64,000 nt of DNA from Methylocystis bryophila (GCF_027925445.1 NZ_AP027149.1:1-64000); one strand, 5' to 3'. Positions 27,922 to 37,205 are shown, counted from the stretch's first letter. Made by a program: numbers and translations. Notes: generated by a model from the sequence alone, not told the origin.

Positions 27922-29602
27922 TTTCAGCGTCCTCCATCACTGCGCGCACGCCCGCCGCAATTGGCGACGTCGCGATGAGATCCGTGGGTCTTGGCTGTGA
28001 GGCGGGCGTTTCGTCGACGCGATTCCACCAGCCGCCGCCGAGCGCCTGCAGCAGCGCCGTCGTGTCGGAATACCGCGCCGCCTGCGCCTTCACACGATTG
28101 ATGCGGGCGTTGAGAAGCGTCTGCTCGGCGTTGAGCACGGTCGCGTAGGTCGTCAAGCCCCCGGTATATTGATTTTGGACGATCGTCAGGCTTTCCGCCG
28201 CCGCTTTTTCCGCGGCGACCTGGGCGCGCAGCGTCTCGGCGTCGTGCTTGACCGCTTGCAAGGCGTCCGCCACGTTGCGGAAGGCGTTGATGACGGTCGA
28301 ACGATATTGCGCCGAGGCTTGCTCGAGCGCCGCGACATTCGCCTCGCGCTTATGGAACAGCCCCCCGCCGTCGAAGGACTGCGCGGCGACCGACGCCCCG
28401 AGGTTGTAGACCGCGGTTTGCGGCGTGATGAGCTGGTTGAGCGAAGGGGACTGGCTGCCGCCCGTCGCCGACAAGGTGAGCTGCGGCAGCATATTCGCCG
28501 TGGCGACGCCGACATTGGCGCTCGCTTGATGCAGCTGGCTTTCCGCGGAGCGGATGTCGGGACGTTGACGAACGAGCTTCGAGGGAAGGCTCAACGGCAG
28601 CTCTTTGGGCAGATGCAGGCTATCGAGATCGACGGCCTCCCCTCTGTCGGCGTTGGGGAAGCGGCCGAGATAGGCCATGAGCTGGTCGCGCATCTGCGCG
28701 CGGGCTTTTTCAAGCGGCGGCAAGGTCGCTTGCGCCTGGGCGAGCAGCGCGCGCTCCGAGACCACATCGGAGAGCGCGATGGCGCCGAGATCAAAGCGCT
28801 TCTGCAGCAGATCGAGCTGGGATTGATAGGCGGAGATGAGATCGCGGGTGACCTTGATCTGCGACGCGTAGGAGGCGTCGGCGATCGCCGCGGTGACGAC
28901 ATTGGCGGTCAGCGTCAGATAGGTCGCCTCGAGCTGGAAGCGCTGCTGCTCGGCGGCGGCCAAATCGCCCTCCACCGTGCGCGCGGTCTTGCCGAAGACG
29001 TCGGGCGTGAAGGAGACACCGACATTGGTGTTGAAGAGCGAGAAGCGCAGCGGCTCGGCCGAGGAGCTCGACGAAGACGCCGAAGTCGAAGACGAAGACG
29101 TCGAAAACCCGCCAAACTGCGCAGTCGAGATTTGCTGGCGTGTCGCCCCGATCGACGTATTAGACGCCTGCGGCAGGAAGGACGCCGCATCAGCCTCCGC
29201 GATCTCGCGCGCCCGTCGCAGCGCCGCCTCGGCGGCGACGATGTCGGGATGGTTTTCAATGGCCTCGGCGACGAGCGCGGAAACTTGCTTCGAACGAAAC
29301 AGCCTCCACCATTCTCCCGGAATGTCCCGGCCATGGGCGAGTCTTTGCGCAACGCCGCCGGCCACGGGCGCGGACACTGTGACGCCGATGCCGCGCCCCG
29401 CCGAATAACCGGCTTCTTGGGGCGCTTCGGGGCTGACGAAGTCTGGGCCGACCGCGCAGCTGCGCAACGGCAAAACCGCCAAAAACAGCCCCGCGGCCAA
29501 GAGCGAGCTCCGCCGACGACGGCGCGGCGCCCGGAAATTCGGGTCCGTCGCCGGCGTCGTTGAGCCCGTCTCCCGTTGCGAGTTGATGCGGGTCGAAGAC
29601 AT
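27911..29602 (-). CDS. Outer-membrane efflux lipoprotein (NodT/OprM family)
   Basis: The 563-aa product has a signal peptide ending in a lipobox-like LRSC before AVGPDF, then two outer-membrane factor repeats (helical barrel; TNVGVSFTPDVFGKTARTVEGDLAAAEQQ and RQRPDIRSAESQLHQASANVGVATANMLPQL). A Ser/Thr run of about 20 residues (GFSTSSSSTSASSSSSS) interrupts the first repeat and is unusual. It forms the exit duct of the pump. It is the first gene of the operon, and a TetR-type operator lies about 20 bp upstream of the ATG. Confidence 0.93.
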   Translation of the reverse strand: MSSTRINSQRETGSTTPATDPNFRAPRRRRRSSLLAAGLFLAVLPLRSCAVGPDFVSPEAPQEAGYSAGRGIGVTVSAPVAGGVAQRLAHGRDIPGEWWRLFRSKQVSALVAEAIENHPDIVAAEAALRRAREIAEADAASFLPQASNTSIGATRQQISTAQFGGFSTSSSSTSASSSSSSAEPLRFSLFNTNVGVSFTPDVFGKTARTVEGDLAAAEQQRFQLEATYLTLTANVVTAAIADASYASQIKVTRDLISAYQSQLDLLQKRFDLGAIALSDVVSERALLAQAQATLPPLEKARAQMRDQLMAYLGRFPNADRGEAVDLDSLHLPKELPLSLPSKLVRQRPDIRSAESQLHQASANVGVATANMLPQLTLSATGGSQSPSLNQLITPQTAVYNLGASVAAQSFDGGGLFHKREANVAALEQASAQYRSTVINAFRNVADALQAVKHDAETLRAQVAAEKAAAESLTIVQNQYTGGLTTYATVLNAEQTLLNARINRVKAQAARYSDTTALLQALGGGWWNRVDETPASQPRPTDLIATSPIAAGVRAVMEDAENAR

Positions 29603-29621
29603 GTGTATAAGGGCCTCGGAA

Positions 29622-29642
29622 TGAACTGAACGGTTCAGTTCA
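29622..29642. promoter_or_regulatory. TetR-type operator 1, TGAACTGAA-N3-TTCAGTTCA
   Basis: Perfect 9-bp arms around CGG, 19 bp before the outer-membrane efflux gene, in the region shared with the divergent TetR gene. Its half-site TGAACTG recurs in operator 2. Confidence 0.8.
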
Positions 29643-29685
29643 CCTGAGCTTTATACGGCTGCGCCTAGGCCAAGTCAACGTCAGA

Positions 29686-29703
29686 CTGAACTGTTCAGTT
29701 CAG
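29686..29703. promoter_or_regulatory. TetR-type operator 2, CTGAACTG-TT-CAGTTCAG
   Basis: 8-bp arms around TT using the same half-site as operator 1, about 62 bp away centre to centre and nearer the TetR gene. Two sites suggest repression of both divergent transcripts. Confidence 0.78.
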
Positions 29704-29822
29704 CCCCTTCACGGGCGCGACTTTCTCTCGAAGCTTGTCTTTGAGGAGAAGCAATCGCGGCAGCTCGAGAAGTTGGCGTCCTTTGGCCGGAGGCTGAGCC
29801 TAACAATCGGGTTTTGACCGCC

Positions 29823-30470
29823 ATGAATTCACCATTAGCCGCGCCCGATCTCTCGGGAGAGCGCTTCTCCGGGCGGAAGGCGTGCCAAGTCCTCGTCGCC
29901 GCGCGCCAGGAATTTCTTTTGCACGGATTTTCGGGAACGAGCGTGGACGCGATCGCTCGGTCGGCGGGCGTTTCGAAAGCGACCCTCTACGCGTATTTTC
30001 CGAGCAAAGAGGCTTTGTTCACGCATTTGATCGAAGCCGAGTGCAAGGACAAATGCGGCAACATCCCCTCGCCCGATCTCGATCGGGGGCTGGCTCCGGC
30101 CCTCCACGTCTTATGCCGGCATTTCATCGATTTCTTTCTCTCGCCGGACTCGGCTGCGTTCTTCCAAACCATCTCCAACGAGCGTTACCGCTTCCCCGAG
30201 CTTTGTCACCTCTATTTCAACAGCGGCAAAAAGAATGTGCTCGACTTCCTCGCAGCCTATCTCGAGCAAGCGCGGGATAAGGGGCTGCTCTCCTTCGACG
30301 ACCCGCCTATCGTCGCCGAGCAGCTCTTGAATCTCGCAGTGGCCGACCTTCCTCTGCGCGCCGCGCTCGGCCTCGAGGCGCGGGGCGAGGCGGAAGCCGA
30401 GAGGATCATGGAGGCAGGCATCGCAACTTTTCTAAAGGCCTATGGAAGCCCAAACGCCTCTTCGGGCTGA
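29823..30470 (+). CDS. TetR/AcrR family transcriptional repressor
   Basis: The 215-aa product has the N-terminal TetR helix-turn-helix (LVAARQEFLLHGFSGTSVDAIARSAGVSKATLYAYFPSKEALF, about residues 22-65) and a helical ligand-binding domain resembling the AefR/AcrR C-terminal type. It is divergent from the RND efflux operon, with two palindromic sites between, so it most likely represses the pump until a ligand binds. ATG 29823 is preferred over a TTG 9 nt upstream; neither has a strong ribosome binding site. Confidence 0.92.
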   Translation: MNSPLAAPDLSGERFSGRKACQVLVAARQEFLLHGFSGTSVDAIARSAGVSKATLYAYFPSKEALFTHLIEAECKDKCGNIPSPDLDRGLAPALHVLCRHFIDFFLSPDSAAFFQTISNERYRFPELCHLYFNSGKKNVLDFLAAYLEQARDKGLLSFDDPPIVAEQLLNLAVADLPLRAALGLEARGEAEAERIMEAGIATFLKAYGSPNASSG

Positions 30471-30550
30471 TAATCCGGGGGCGTCGGCGCCCGCTCGCTG
30501 CATCTTTTGGGAACGAATGTTGCTTCCCCGCCGGCAAAGTGGGGCGCCTC

Positions 30551-31909
30551 ATGAAAACCTTTCTCGACTGGTCGGCCTATGACACTTACGGCATTGGCGA
30601 CGCCTATTCCGGCATTCCCGCGACCGGCGGCAATTACGCCAAGGCCGTCGCCGTCTGCATGCACAGCCGCGACTGTCAGAAGACCGCCAAGGGCGTCATG
30701 TGCCCGAGCTTTCGCGTCACGGGCGAGGCCAAACATTCGACCGAGGCGCGCGTCGCCGCCTTTAAGGCGGCGTTGAACGAGGGCTCGGACGCGCGGGCCT
30801 TCGCCGATCCGCGCCTCGACGAGGCGATGGATCTGTGCGTCTCCTGCAAGGCCTGCAAGAAGGAATGTCCGAGCGCCGTCGATATGACTCTGATCAAGAC
30901 GGAATATCTGGCGCAGCGACACGAGATCAGGCCGCCCTCGCTGCGGCTGCGACTCTTCGGGGCCGCGCCGGAATGGCTCTCGCGCTACAAGACCCCGCTG
31001 CGCCTCGCGATCAAGGCGCATAATCGCCTGCCTGCGCTGGCGAAGTTCGTGGAGCGGTGGATCGGGGTCACGGCGCGCCGCCCCCTCCCGGAACCCGCCG
31101 CAAAGCCTCTTGCAGCCATGACGGAAAGCGCGACCGGCGAGCGCGGCGCGGTCGTTCTCTTCGTCGACACTTTCTGCCAGCACTTTGAGCCCGAGATTGC
31201 GGAAGCCGCGATCGCCGTTCTCCAACATGCGGGCTACGCCGTGCGCGTCGCGCGTCCGGCGCCGACCGACGCGGAGCCCGATCGTCCGCTCTGCTGTGGG
31301 CGCACCTATCTCACGACGGGTCTCGTCGAGAAGGCGCGTCGCGAGGCAAAGCGCGTGCTCGCCGCGTTTCAAGACGAGATCGCCGCCAAGACTCCAATCA
31401 TCGGCCTCGAGCCCTCCTGCCTGCTGTCTTTGCGCGACGAGCTTTACAGCCTCGGGCTCGGGCCGCAGGTCGGCGACCTCGGAAAGCAGCTCTATCTCTT
31501 GGAGGAGTTTCTCGCGCGCGAGCATCAGAACAACGGCTTGCGCATGAAGCTGAAGGCGCTCGAAGCGCAGCGGGCGCTGGTTCATGGCCACTGCCACCAA
31601 AAGGCGTTCGGCGCGATGAAAGCGATGCGCAAGGTTTTAGGCTGGATTCCAGGGTTCTCCTTCGAGATCGTCGACTCGAGCTGTTGCGGCATGGCCGGCA
31701 GCTTCGGGCTCGAGGCCGAGCATTACGAGACCTCGATGCGGATGGCCGAGCTTTCGCTGCTCCCCGCCGTGCGCGCAGCGCCCGAGGCGCCGCTCATCGC
31801 CAACGGCTTCTCCTGCCGCCATCAGATCGCGCACGGCTCGGGGAGACAGGCCCGGCACGTGGCTCTGGTGCTGAGAGACGCGCTCGAGGCGCTTCCCTCC
31901 GGGGGTTAG
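30551..31909 (+). CDS. (Fe-S)-binding CCG-domain oxidoreductase subunit
   Basis: The product is about 452 aa. Residues near 85-105 carry a ferredoxin-type LCVSCKACKKECP cluster motif, with a further CMHSRDCQK...VMCPSF at about 37-53. Two cysteine-rich CCG domains follow (LCCGRTYLTTG and HGHCHQKAF ... SSCCGMAGSFG), as in GlcF, heterodisulfide reductase-like and the C-terminal half of D-lactate/2-hydroxyglutarate dehydrogenases of the YdiJ type. It probably passes electrons from a flavin dehydrogenase that is not encoded next to it. ATG 30551 was chosen; GTG 30539 is possible. Confidence 0.85.
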   Translation: MKTFLDWSAYDTYGIGDAYSGIPATGGNYAKAVAVCMHSRDCQKTAKGVMCPSFRVTGEAKHSTEARVAAFKAALNEGSDARAFADPRLDEAMDLCVSCKACKKECPSAVDMTLIKTEYLAQRHEIRPPSLRLRLFGAAPEWLSRYKTPLRLAIKAHNRLPALAKFVERWIGVTARRPLPEPAAKPLAAMTESATGERGAVVLFVDTFCQHFEPEIAEAAIAVLQHAGYAVRVARPAPTDAEPDRPLCCGRTYLTTGLVEKARREAKRVLAAFQDEIAAKTPIIGLEPSCLLSLRDELYSLGLGPQVGDLGKQLYLLEEFLAREHQNNGLRMKLKALEAQRALVHGHCHQKAFGAMKAMRKVLGWIPGFSFEIVDSSCCGMAGSFGLEAEHYETSMRMAELSLLPAVRAAPEAPLIANGFSCRHQIAHGSGRQARHVALVLRDALEALPSGG

Positions 31910-31976
31910 CAGAGTCGGCGAAGCGTCACTGCGGCTTCAGCGCCAAGCCCCTCAAGCGCCAAGCCCCTCACCCAGC

Positions 31977-32002
31977 CCTCTCGCCGTGAACGGGGAGAGG
32001 GA
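31977..32002. terminator. Hairpin CCCTCTC...GAGAGGG after the Fe-S protein gene
   Basis: CCCTCTC and CCGT (31977-31988) pair with ACGG and GAGAGGG (31991-32002). It is preceded by a tandem CAAGCGCCAAGCCCCTCA-like repeat (31951-31971). Such CCCTCACCC...GGGGAGAGGG elements recur in related genomes, so it may be a dispersed repeat acting as terminator. Confidence 0.55.
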
Positions 32003-32105
32003 GTAGGCTAGGCTGAGCCGCCATCAAGCCGCCGCTTTGTTGGGGCCAGTGTGCCGGCCAAAGGGGGCGCGTTCGTCGCTCCGCGCGCTTTTTACGGAAG
32101 GACCG

Positions 32106-32546
32106 ATGATCGCTCGGCTGACGAAAGCTCCGCTTTGGCTCACGCCTTTCGCCTTGATGGCTCTCGCGCTCTCGGTTGCGCCCGCGCGGGCGGCCGGAGA
32201 CGACTGCCAGGCGGAACTGCCGAAGATGATGCAGCAGCGCATGGCGCAGATCGAGAAGCTCAACGCGATCGGCAAGGCGGGCAAGGGCAAGATCGATCCC
32301 ATGGCGGCCTGTCCGGTGGCGAAGGCGCTCGTCGCTTCCGAGAACCAGCTCCTGGCCTTTATGACCAAGAATAAGGACTGGTGTCAGATTCCCGATCCCT
32401 ACATCACGCAGCTCAAAGAGGCGCAGGGCCGCGATCAGATGTTCGCCGCGAAGGCCTGCGAGGCCGCCGCGAATTTCAAGAAGATGCAGGAGCAGCAAGG
32501 CGCCGCCGCCGGCGGTCCGCCGCGCCTGCCCGCCGGGCCGCTCTAG
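32106..32546 (+). CDS. Exported small protein, unknown function
   Basis: The 146-aa product starts at ATG 32106 behind GGAAGG. A signal peptide (LWLTPFALMALALSVAPARA) is followed by a mature domain of about 115 residues with four cysteines (DDCQ, AACPVAK, DWCQIP, KACEAA), probably two disulfides, and a Pro/Gly-rich tail. It should be periplasmic. Similar short Cys-paired proteins occur in Hyphomicrobiales, but I know no function. It is followed after 67 nt by the ubiA-like gene. Confidence 0.78.
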   Translation: MIARLTKAPLWLTPFALMALALSVAPARAAGDDCQAELPKMMQQRMAQIEKLNAIGKAGKGKIDPMAACPVAKALVASENQLLAFMTKNKDWCQIPDPYITQLKEAQGRDQMFAAKACEAAANFKKMQEQQGAAAGGPPRLPAGPL

Positions 32547-32613
32547 GCTAAGAACGGGGGTTTCAGCGCATGGCTCGTGATGAAGCGCGACAGGTGAGGT
32601 CAAAACAGCGCGC

Positions 32614-33588
32614 GTGAAACCTATCGCCGAGAACAACGCGCTCGCCGCCAGATCGAGCGTCGCCAACCTCCCCGACGCCGTCGCGGGACATTGGCTCCTG
32701 CGGCTTGCGCCGGAACCCGCAAAGCCCTTTCTGCAGCTCGCGCGACTCGATCGTCCAATCGGCTGGCAACTCTTGCTTCTGCCTTGCTGGCAGAGCAGCG
32801 CTCTCGCCTGCGCCGCCTACGGCCTTCCCCCCGATGTCAAGCAGCTCGCGCTCTTCTTCCTCGGCGCCGTGGCGATGCGCGGCGCGGGCTCGACCTATAA
32901 CGACATCGTCGACCGCGAGATCGACGCCCGCGTCGAGCGCACCCGCAACCGGCCGCTCGCCAGCGGGCGCGTCTCCCTGCGTGCGGCGAAGCTTTTCTTT
33001 CTCGCGCAATGTCTCGTCGGGCTCTATGTCCTCGTCTCGTTCAACCTGCCGACGATCGCGCTGGCGCTCGTCTCGCCGCTGATCGTGCTCCTTTATCCCT
33101 TCGCCAAGCGCTTCACCTCCTGGCCGCAGGCGATTCTCGGCGCGGCCTTCGCCTATGGCGCTCTCCTCGGCTGGACCGCGACGCTCGGGACGCTGGGTCT
33201 TCCCGCGATTCTGCTCTATGCGGGCTCGATCTTCTGGACGATCGGCTATGACACGATCTACGCGCTGCAGGACGCGCGAGACGACGAAAAGGCGGGCGTC
33301 CGCTCGACGGCCCGGCTATTTGGCGCGCATGTGCGGCTCGCCGTCGGGGCGCTTTACGCTTTGTGCTTGGCCTTCACGCTCGCCGCCTGCATGACGGCGG
33401 GGTTGGGCTTCTTCGCCAATCTCGGCGTCGCGGCCTACGCCGCGCATCTCTTATGGCAGACTCTGCCGCTCAAGCAGGGCCTGGAGACCGATCGCGCGTT
33501 GTCGCTCTTTCGCTCCAACCTCCACGCAGGTCTCTTGTTGTTTCTGGGCCTCCTGGCGGAAAGCCTCGCGCGGTTTCCTCACTCGTAG
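32614..33588 (+). CDS. ubiA: 4-hydroxybenzoate polyprenyltransferase
   Basis: The 324-aa product is a UbiA-type prenyltransferase with about eight membrane helices. Both Asp-rich motifs are present: NDIVDREIDARVERTRNRPL (substrate and Mg binding) and YALQDARDDEKAGVRSTA. It attaches the polyprenyl tail to 4-hydroxybenzoate in ubiquinone synthesis at the inner membrane. The start is a GTG with a weak upstream site (GGTGAGG some 15 nt away), so it may be slightly off. Confidence 0.93.
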   Translation: MKPIAENNALAARSSVANLPDAVAGHWLLRLAPEPAKPFLQLARLDRPIGWQLLLLPCWQSSALACAAYGLPPDVKQLALFFLGAVAMRGAGSTYNDIVDREIDARVERTRNRPLASGRVSLRAAKLFFLAQCLVGLYVLVSFNLPTIALALVSPLIVLLYPFAKRFTSWPQAILGAAFAYGALLGWTATLGTLGLPAILLYAGSIFWTIGYDTIYALQDARDDEKAGVRSTARLFGAHVRLAVGALYALCLAFTLAACMTAGLGFFANLGVAAYAAHLLWQTLPLKQGLETDRALSLFRSNLHAGLLLFLGLLAESLARFPHS

Positions 33589-34103
33589 CAGACGATCTCG
33601 CGTTCGCCGCTGAAGACTTCGGCGGCGCGGGCCAGCTCGCCGCGGCTGCGGCGCGAGAGAAAGCGCGGGCGGCGCTTGGCTACGGCGACATTGCGTCGGC
33701 GCGCGAAAATCTGCGCGGGCTTCGCCGCGCCGACCGGCGAGACTTCGCCGTTTTCTGACGCGAGACGCGGCAGGTCGAGACAGAAGGACCAGTATTTCCA
33801 GTCCGCGGCGGCCGCGCCGCTGTCCTTCGTTTCGCAGAGCAGGACCTCGAGGTCCGGGTCTGCGTGAGCGAGCGACAGCCGGTAGGCGGCGACCCCCGAG
33901 GATGGCGCCGGCTCCACCGCAAGCGCAACGCCTTGATAGGCGGTGAAGGGCACGCTGATCCGCATGGAGACGCCCTTCAAGCGCCTCTCGATCAGCACGC
34001 CGGCGCGCGTCACCCGCACGACGCGCCGTCCGCCGTCGGCGCGCGAATCATGCTGAATCTGGCCGCAGCCGTTCCGGTCTTGGGTCGAGTGCCGTTCGAA
34101 CAT
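33579..34103 (-). CDS. DUF6101-like protein, unknown function
   Basis: The 174-aa product starts at ATG 34103 with GGAGG 5 nt upstream. It begins with a basic region containing VLIERRLKGVSMRISVPFTAYQGVALAV, continues with a domain including RLSLAHADPDLEVLLCETKD and ends in an Arg-rich tail. It resembles a conserved alphaproteobacterial family of unknown function that I recall as DUF6101; the family name is tentative. It converges on ubiA with a 10-nt overlap. Confidence 0.7.
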   Translation of the reverse strand: MFERHSTQDRNGCGQIQHDSRADGGRRVVRVTRAGVLIERRLKGVSMRISVPFTAYQGVALAVEPAPSSGVAAYRLSLAHADPDLEVLLCETKDSGAAAADWKYWSFCLDLPRLASENGEVSPVGAAKPAQIFARRRNVAVAKRRPRFLSRRSRGELARAAEVFSGEREIVCYE

Positions 34104-34376
34104 TTTCGCCTCCAGGGAAGGGATCGCTTGCTTCGTCGGGGGCCATAATTGCGCCAGAGCGCGTCCATATTTGCTAACAGGATCGGTGAATCCGGCTTAA
34201 ACCATTGCTTTTGAGGTCGCTTTGGCTCTCCTTGGCTAAACGGCGGAAAAGACGAAACATAAAATTGCGCGCATTCTTCCCCGAACAGGCTTTTTGCCCG
34301 GCGAGAATCGCATTCGCGCGCCGCAATGGGCAAATCGCCGCTTGCCGCGCGCACGCGCCTCGCCTACCAGACAATC

Positions 34377-35195
34377 ATGCAAGGCTTCCCGGCTGATCTT
34401 CGAAAGCTCGCGAGCCGCCTCGAGCAATTGGCGCGCGAGGCCGGCGCGATCGCCCTCACGGATTTCCGTCTCGGCGAGCGCACCAGCGCCGAGATCCGAC
34501 TCAAGGGCGGGGGCTCGCCCGTGACCGACGCCGACATCGCCGTCGACCGCTTTCTCCAGCAAGGCGCCAAGGCGATCCTCCCCGAGGCGGGGTGGCTCTC
34601 CGAGGAAAGCGCCGACAACCCCGAGCGGCTCGAGCGCGACTGGCTTTTCATCGTAGACCCGATCGACGGCACGACAGCCTTTCTGCGGGGCGATCCCCGC
34701 TGGTGCGTCTCGCTGGCGCTCATCGACAAAGGCCGGCCTGTCGTCGGAGTCGTCCATGCGCCGGCGCTAGACCACACCTTTCTTGCGCTCCGCGGCGGCG
34801 GCGCCTTTCTCAACGAAGAGGCGATCGGCGTTTCGGCTCGAGCCGACCTGCAAGGAGCCGCTTTCGTCGCCCCCACCGAATATCAAGACGTTCTCGGCGA
34901 CAGCCTCTACGAGCTGCATTTCGTCAAGCGCAACCCGTCGCTGGCCTTGCGCATCGCCCAGATCGCCATGGGCGACGCGGATGTGGCGATCGCCAAGCCC
35001 AACGCCCGCGATTGGGACATAGCGGCGGCCGACGTGATATTGAGCGAGGCGGGTGGCGCGCTCGTCGAGCTCGACGGAGACGCGCTTACCTACAATCGCC
35101 CTAACCCGCGCCGCGACATGCTCGTCGCCGCGCCCAAGGCGCTGCTGGGCGAAAGCCTCGCCTTGGCCAAAGCCGCAGCGAGACGAGGATCATGA
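34377..35195 (+). CDS. cysQ: Inositol monophosphatase family phosphatase, CysQ-like
   Basis: The product has the metal-binding motifs of the family: SPVTDADIAVDR, WLSEESADN (Glu ligand), DPIDGTTAFLRG and WDIAAADVILSEAGG. CysQ proteins hydrolyse 3'-phosphoadenosine 5'-phosphate, protecting sulfate assimilation; inositol phosphatase is the alternative. ATG 34377 (272 aa) gives the usual length; ATG 34326 is also possible and neither has a clear ribosome binding site. It overlaps the DUF4170 gene by 4 nt (ATGA), so the two are coupled. Confidence 0.87.
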   Translation: MQGFPADLRKLASRLEQLAREAGAIALTDFRLGERTSAEIRLKGGGSPVTDADIAVDRFLQQGAKAILPEAGWLSEESADNPERLERDWLFIVDPIDGTTAFLRGDPRWCVSLALIDKGRPVVGVVHAPALDHTFLALRGGGAFLNEEAIGVSARADLQGAAFVAPTEYQDVLGDSLYELHFVKRNPSLALRIAQIAMGDADVAIAKPNARDWDIAAADVILSEAGGALVELDGDALTYNRPNPRRDMLVAAPKALLGESLALAKAAARRGS

Positions 35196-35446
35196 CGACT
35201 GACGTTCCCCCCCACGCCAAGCCCAAGCAACTGGTGCATCTCGTCTTCGGCGGCGAGCTCGAGGATCTGGGCGCGGTTCGCTTCCGCGATGTCACGAAGC
35301 TCGATCTCGTGGGCGTCTATCCGGACAATGAGAGCGCCGTCGCCGCCTGGAAGGCGAAGGCGCATGCGACGGTCGACAATGCGCATATGCGCTATTTCAT
35401 CGTGCATTTGCACGAATTGCTCGATCCGGATGTAGACAGGCTTTGA
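35192..35446 (+). CDS. DUF4170 protein
   Basis: The 84-aa cytoplasmic protein matches the DUF4170 pattern: LVHLVFGGELEDL, LDLVGVYPDNESAVAAWKAKAHATVDNAHMRYFIVHLHELLDP. It is conserved in alphaproteobacteria, usually next to the CysQ-like phosphatase as here, with which it overlaps by 4 nt. No function is known. Confidence 0.9.
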   Translation: MTTDVPPHAKPKQLVHLVFGGELEDLGAVRFRDVTKLDLVGVYPDNESAVAAWKAKAHATVDNAHMRYFIVHLHELLDPDVDRL

Positions 35447-35546
35447 CATACGGACGGCTGCGCAAAAACTGGGCGTCGCCGTCTTAATTTGCGCTTTTGC
35501 GCGAGACAGCCAGCCTTAAGGCTTGCAGGTTTCTTCGCGATTGGGC

Positions 35547-36773
35547 ATGAAGGAGTTTCACCTTCTTGGACGGCGCCAGGCCAAGGCGCCGCCCGCAGCC
35601 CAGATCGGCGAAAGGCGTCACTTGAGCGGAAGTGACCGGAGCGTCGCAAGCCAGGCGAGACTGAGACCGTCGCCACTACCCCCGGACGGCCGCAGGACGG
35701 CGGCGCCTACGCCGCCGCTGCGGGGGCATCTCCCGGTTCAGCGGCCTGCAGAACATGTCTATGCCGCGCTCGACCTCGGCACCAATAACTGCCGCCTGCT
35801 GATCGCTCGCCCGGAACGACGGCCGCGGCGACGCGCGACCGAGGCCTTGCGGATCGTCGACGCCTTCTCACGCATCGTGCGTCTTGGAGAAGGCCTTGGC
35901 CGTAACGGCCGAATCAGCGAAGCGGCCATCGAGCGCACGCTCGAAGCCTTGCAAATCTGCCGAGACAAGATGGAGGCGCGCGGCGTGACGCGCGCCCGCC
36001 TCGTCGCGACGCAAGCCTGCCGCACGGCGGCCAATGGCGATGAATTCACCGCCAGGGCGCTGGAGCGCACCGGGCTCGATCTCGAGATCATCGACCGCGA
36101 GACCGAGGCGCGATTCGCCGCGCGGGGCTGCGGCAATCTCGCCGACTCGCGCTCGGAAAACGTCCTGCTCTTCGATATCGGCGGCGGCTCGACCGAGCTC
36201 GTCTGGCTCGCGCGGCCTGAGGACGCGTCAAATAGCCGCCTCGAGCTCGACCAATGGACATCCGTCGAGCTCGGCGTCGTCTCGCTCGCCGAGCATTTCG
36301 GCGGCAAGAGCGTCAGCGCCGAGACTTTCGAGGCGATGACGGCCTTTGCGCGCGACGCGCTGCGGCCTTTCGCCGAGACGCTCGCCGGAAGGCGACGCTG
36401 CGAGCGTTTTCATCTGCTGGGCACCTCCGGCACGGTCACGACGCTTGCGGGGGTCCATCTGGGGCTCGATCGCTATGATCGCTGGCGTGTCGACGGCCTT
36501 TGGCTGTCGGACGGAGAGGCGAGCCGCGCCATCCAGAAGCTGCGCGCCATGGACTTCGAGGAGCGGGTTGCGAACGGCTGCATCGGCCCGCAGCGCGCGG
36601 ACCTCGTCCTGGCGGGCTGCGCGATTTTTCAGGCGATCCGTGAGCATTTCCCCGCCGAACGCACGCGCATCGCCGACCGCGGCCTGCGCGAGGGCATGCT
36701 GCTCGAGCTGATGGAGGCAGAGGGCGATTTGCCTTCCTCAGACTGGCAGGGCCCCCAAAACCACCGCGGTTGA
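35547..36773 (+). CDS. Ppx/GppA family exopolyphosphatase/pppGpp phosphatase
   Basis: The product is about 408 aa with an ASKHA ATPase fold: AALDLGTNNCRLLIA (phosphate 1), VATQACRTAANG, LEIIDRETEARFAARG, LFDIGGGSTELVWL (phosphate 2) and LLGTSGTVTTLAGVHL. It hydrolyses polyphosphate or pppGpp. The first 70 residues before the domain are Arg/Pro-rich and poorly conserved in appearance, so the true start may be further downstream; ATG 35547 is the first in-frame ATG. Confidence 0.88.
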   Translation: MKEFHLLGRRQAKAPPAAQIGERRHLSGSDRSVASQARLRPSPLPPDGRRTAAPTPPLRGHLPVQRPAEHVYAALDLGTNNCRLLIARPERRPRRRATEALRIVDAFSRIVRLGEGLGRNGRISEAAIERTLEALQICRDKMEARGVTRARLVATQACRTAANGDEFTARALERTGLDLEIIDRETEARFAARGCGNLADSRSENVLLFDIGGGSTELVWLARPEDASNSRLELDQWTSVELGVVSLAEHFGGKSVSAETFEAMTAFARDALRPFAETLAGRRRCERFHLLGTSGTVTTLAGVHLGLDRYDRWRVDGLWLSDGEASRAIQKLRAMDFEERVANGCIGPQRADLVLAGCAIFQAIREHFPAERTRIADRGLREGMLLELMEAEGDLPSSDWQGPQNHRG

Positions 36774-36791
36774 AGCTGAAGCGCCCGGGTA

Positions 36792-37163
36792 GTGGGTCAA
36801 ATTTGGAGCTTCACCTACGCCAGGCAAAAGAAGTCGGAAGCGGCCAAGGGCCGTTACAGCCCCGCCGTCTGCCTTGGTGCGAAGATGGAGAAGATCGAAT
36901 GCAAGCCCGGCCCGACGCTCGTGAGCACGTCATTTGTCGAGCGGAACGACAAGACGATGCGGATGCACATACGTCGGTTCACACGACTGACGGATGCGTT
37001 TTCGCAGAAGGTCGAAAATCATGCTCACGCGGTCGCGCTTCACATGATGTATTACAACTTCGTCGCCGTTCGTTCGAAGCTGCACAAGTCTCCTGCGATG
37101 GCGGCTGGCGTGTCTGAGTGGCTGTGGGAGGTTGCGGACATCGTGGCGCTGGTTGAGGCCTAA
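36792..37163 (+). pseudogene. IS1-type transposase remnant with internal deletion
   Basis: QIWSFTYARQKKSEAAKG matches the early part of IS1-like InsB transposases, and RYSPAVCLGAK...VSTSFVERNDKTMRMHIRRFTRLTDAFSQKVENHAHAVALHMMYYNF matches the C-terminal part; about 100 residues normally lying between, with the catalytic Asp residues, are missing. The fused reading frame is open for 123 residues but cannot encode an active enzyme. No inverted repeats were found. It marks the edge of the AT-rich patch that follows. Confidence 0.8.
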
Positions 37164-37205
37164 GAGGCGAAGACGCGCGCGAAACGTGGCCCTTACAAGA
37201 AGCGC

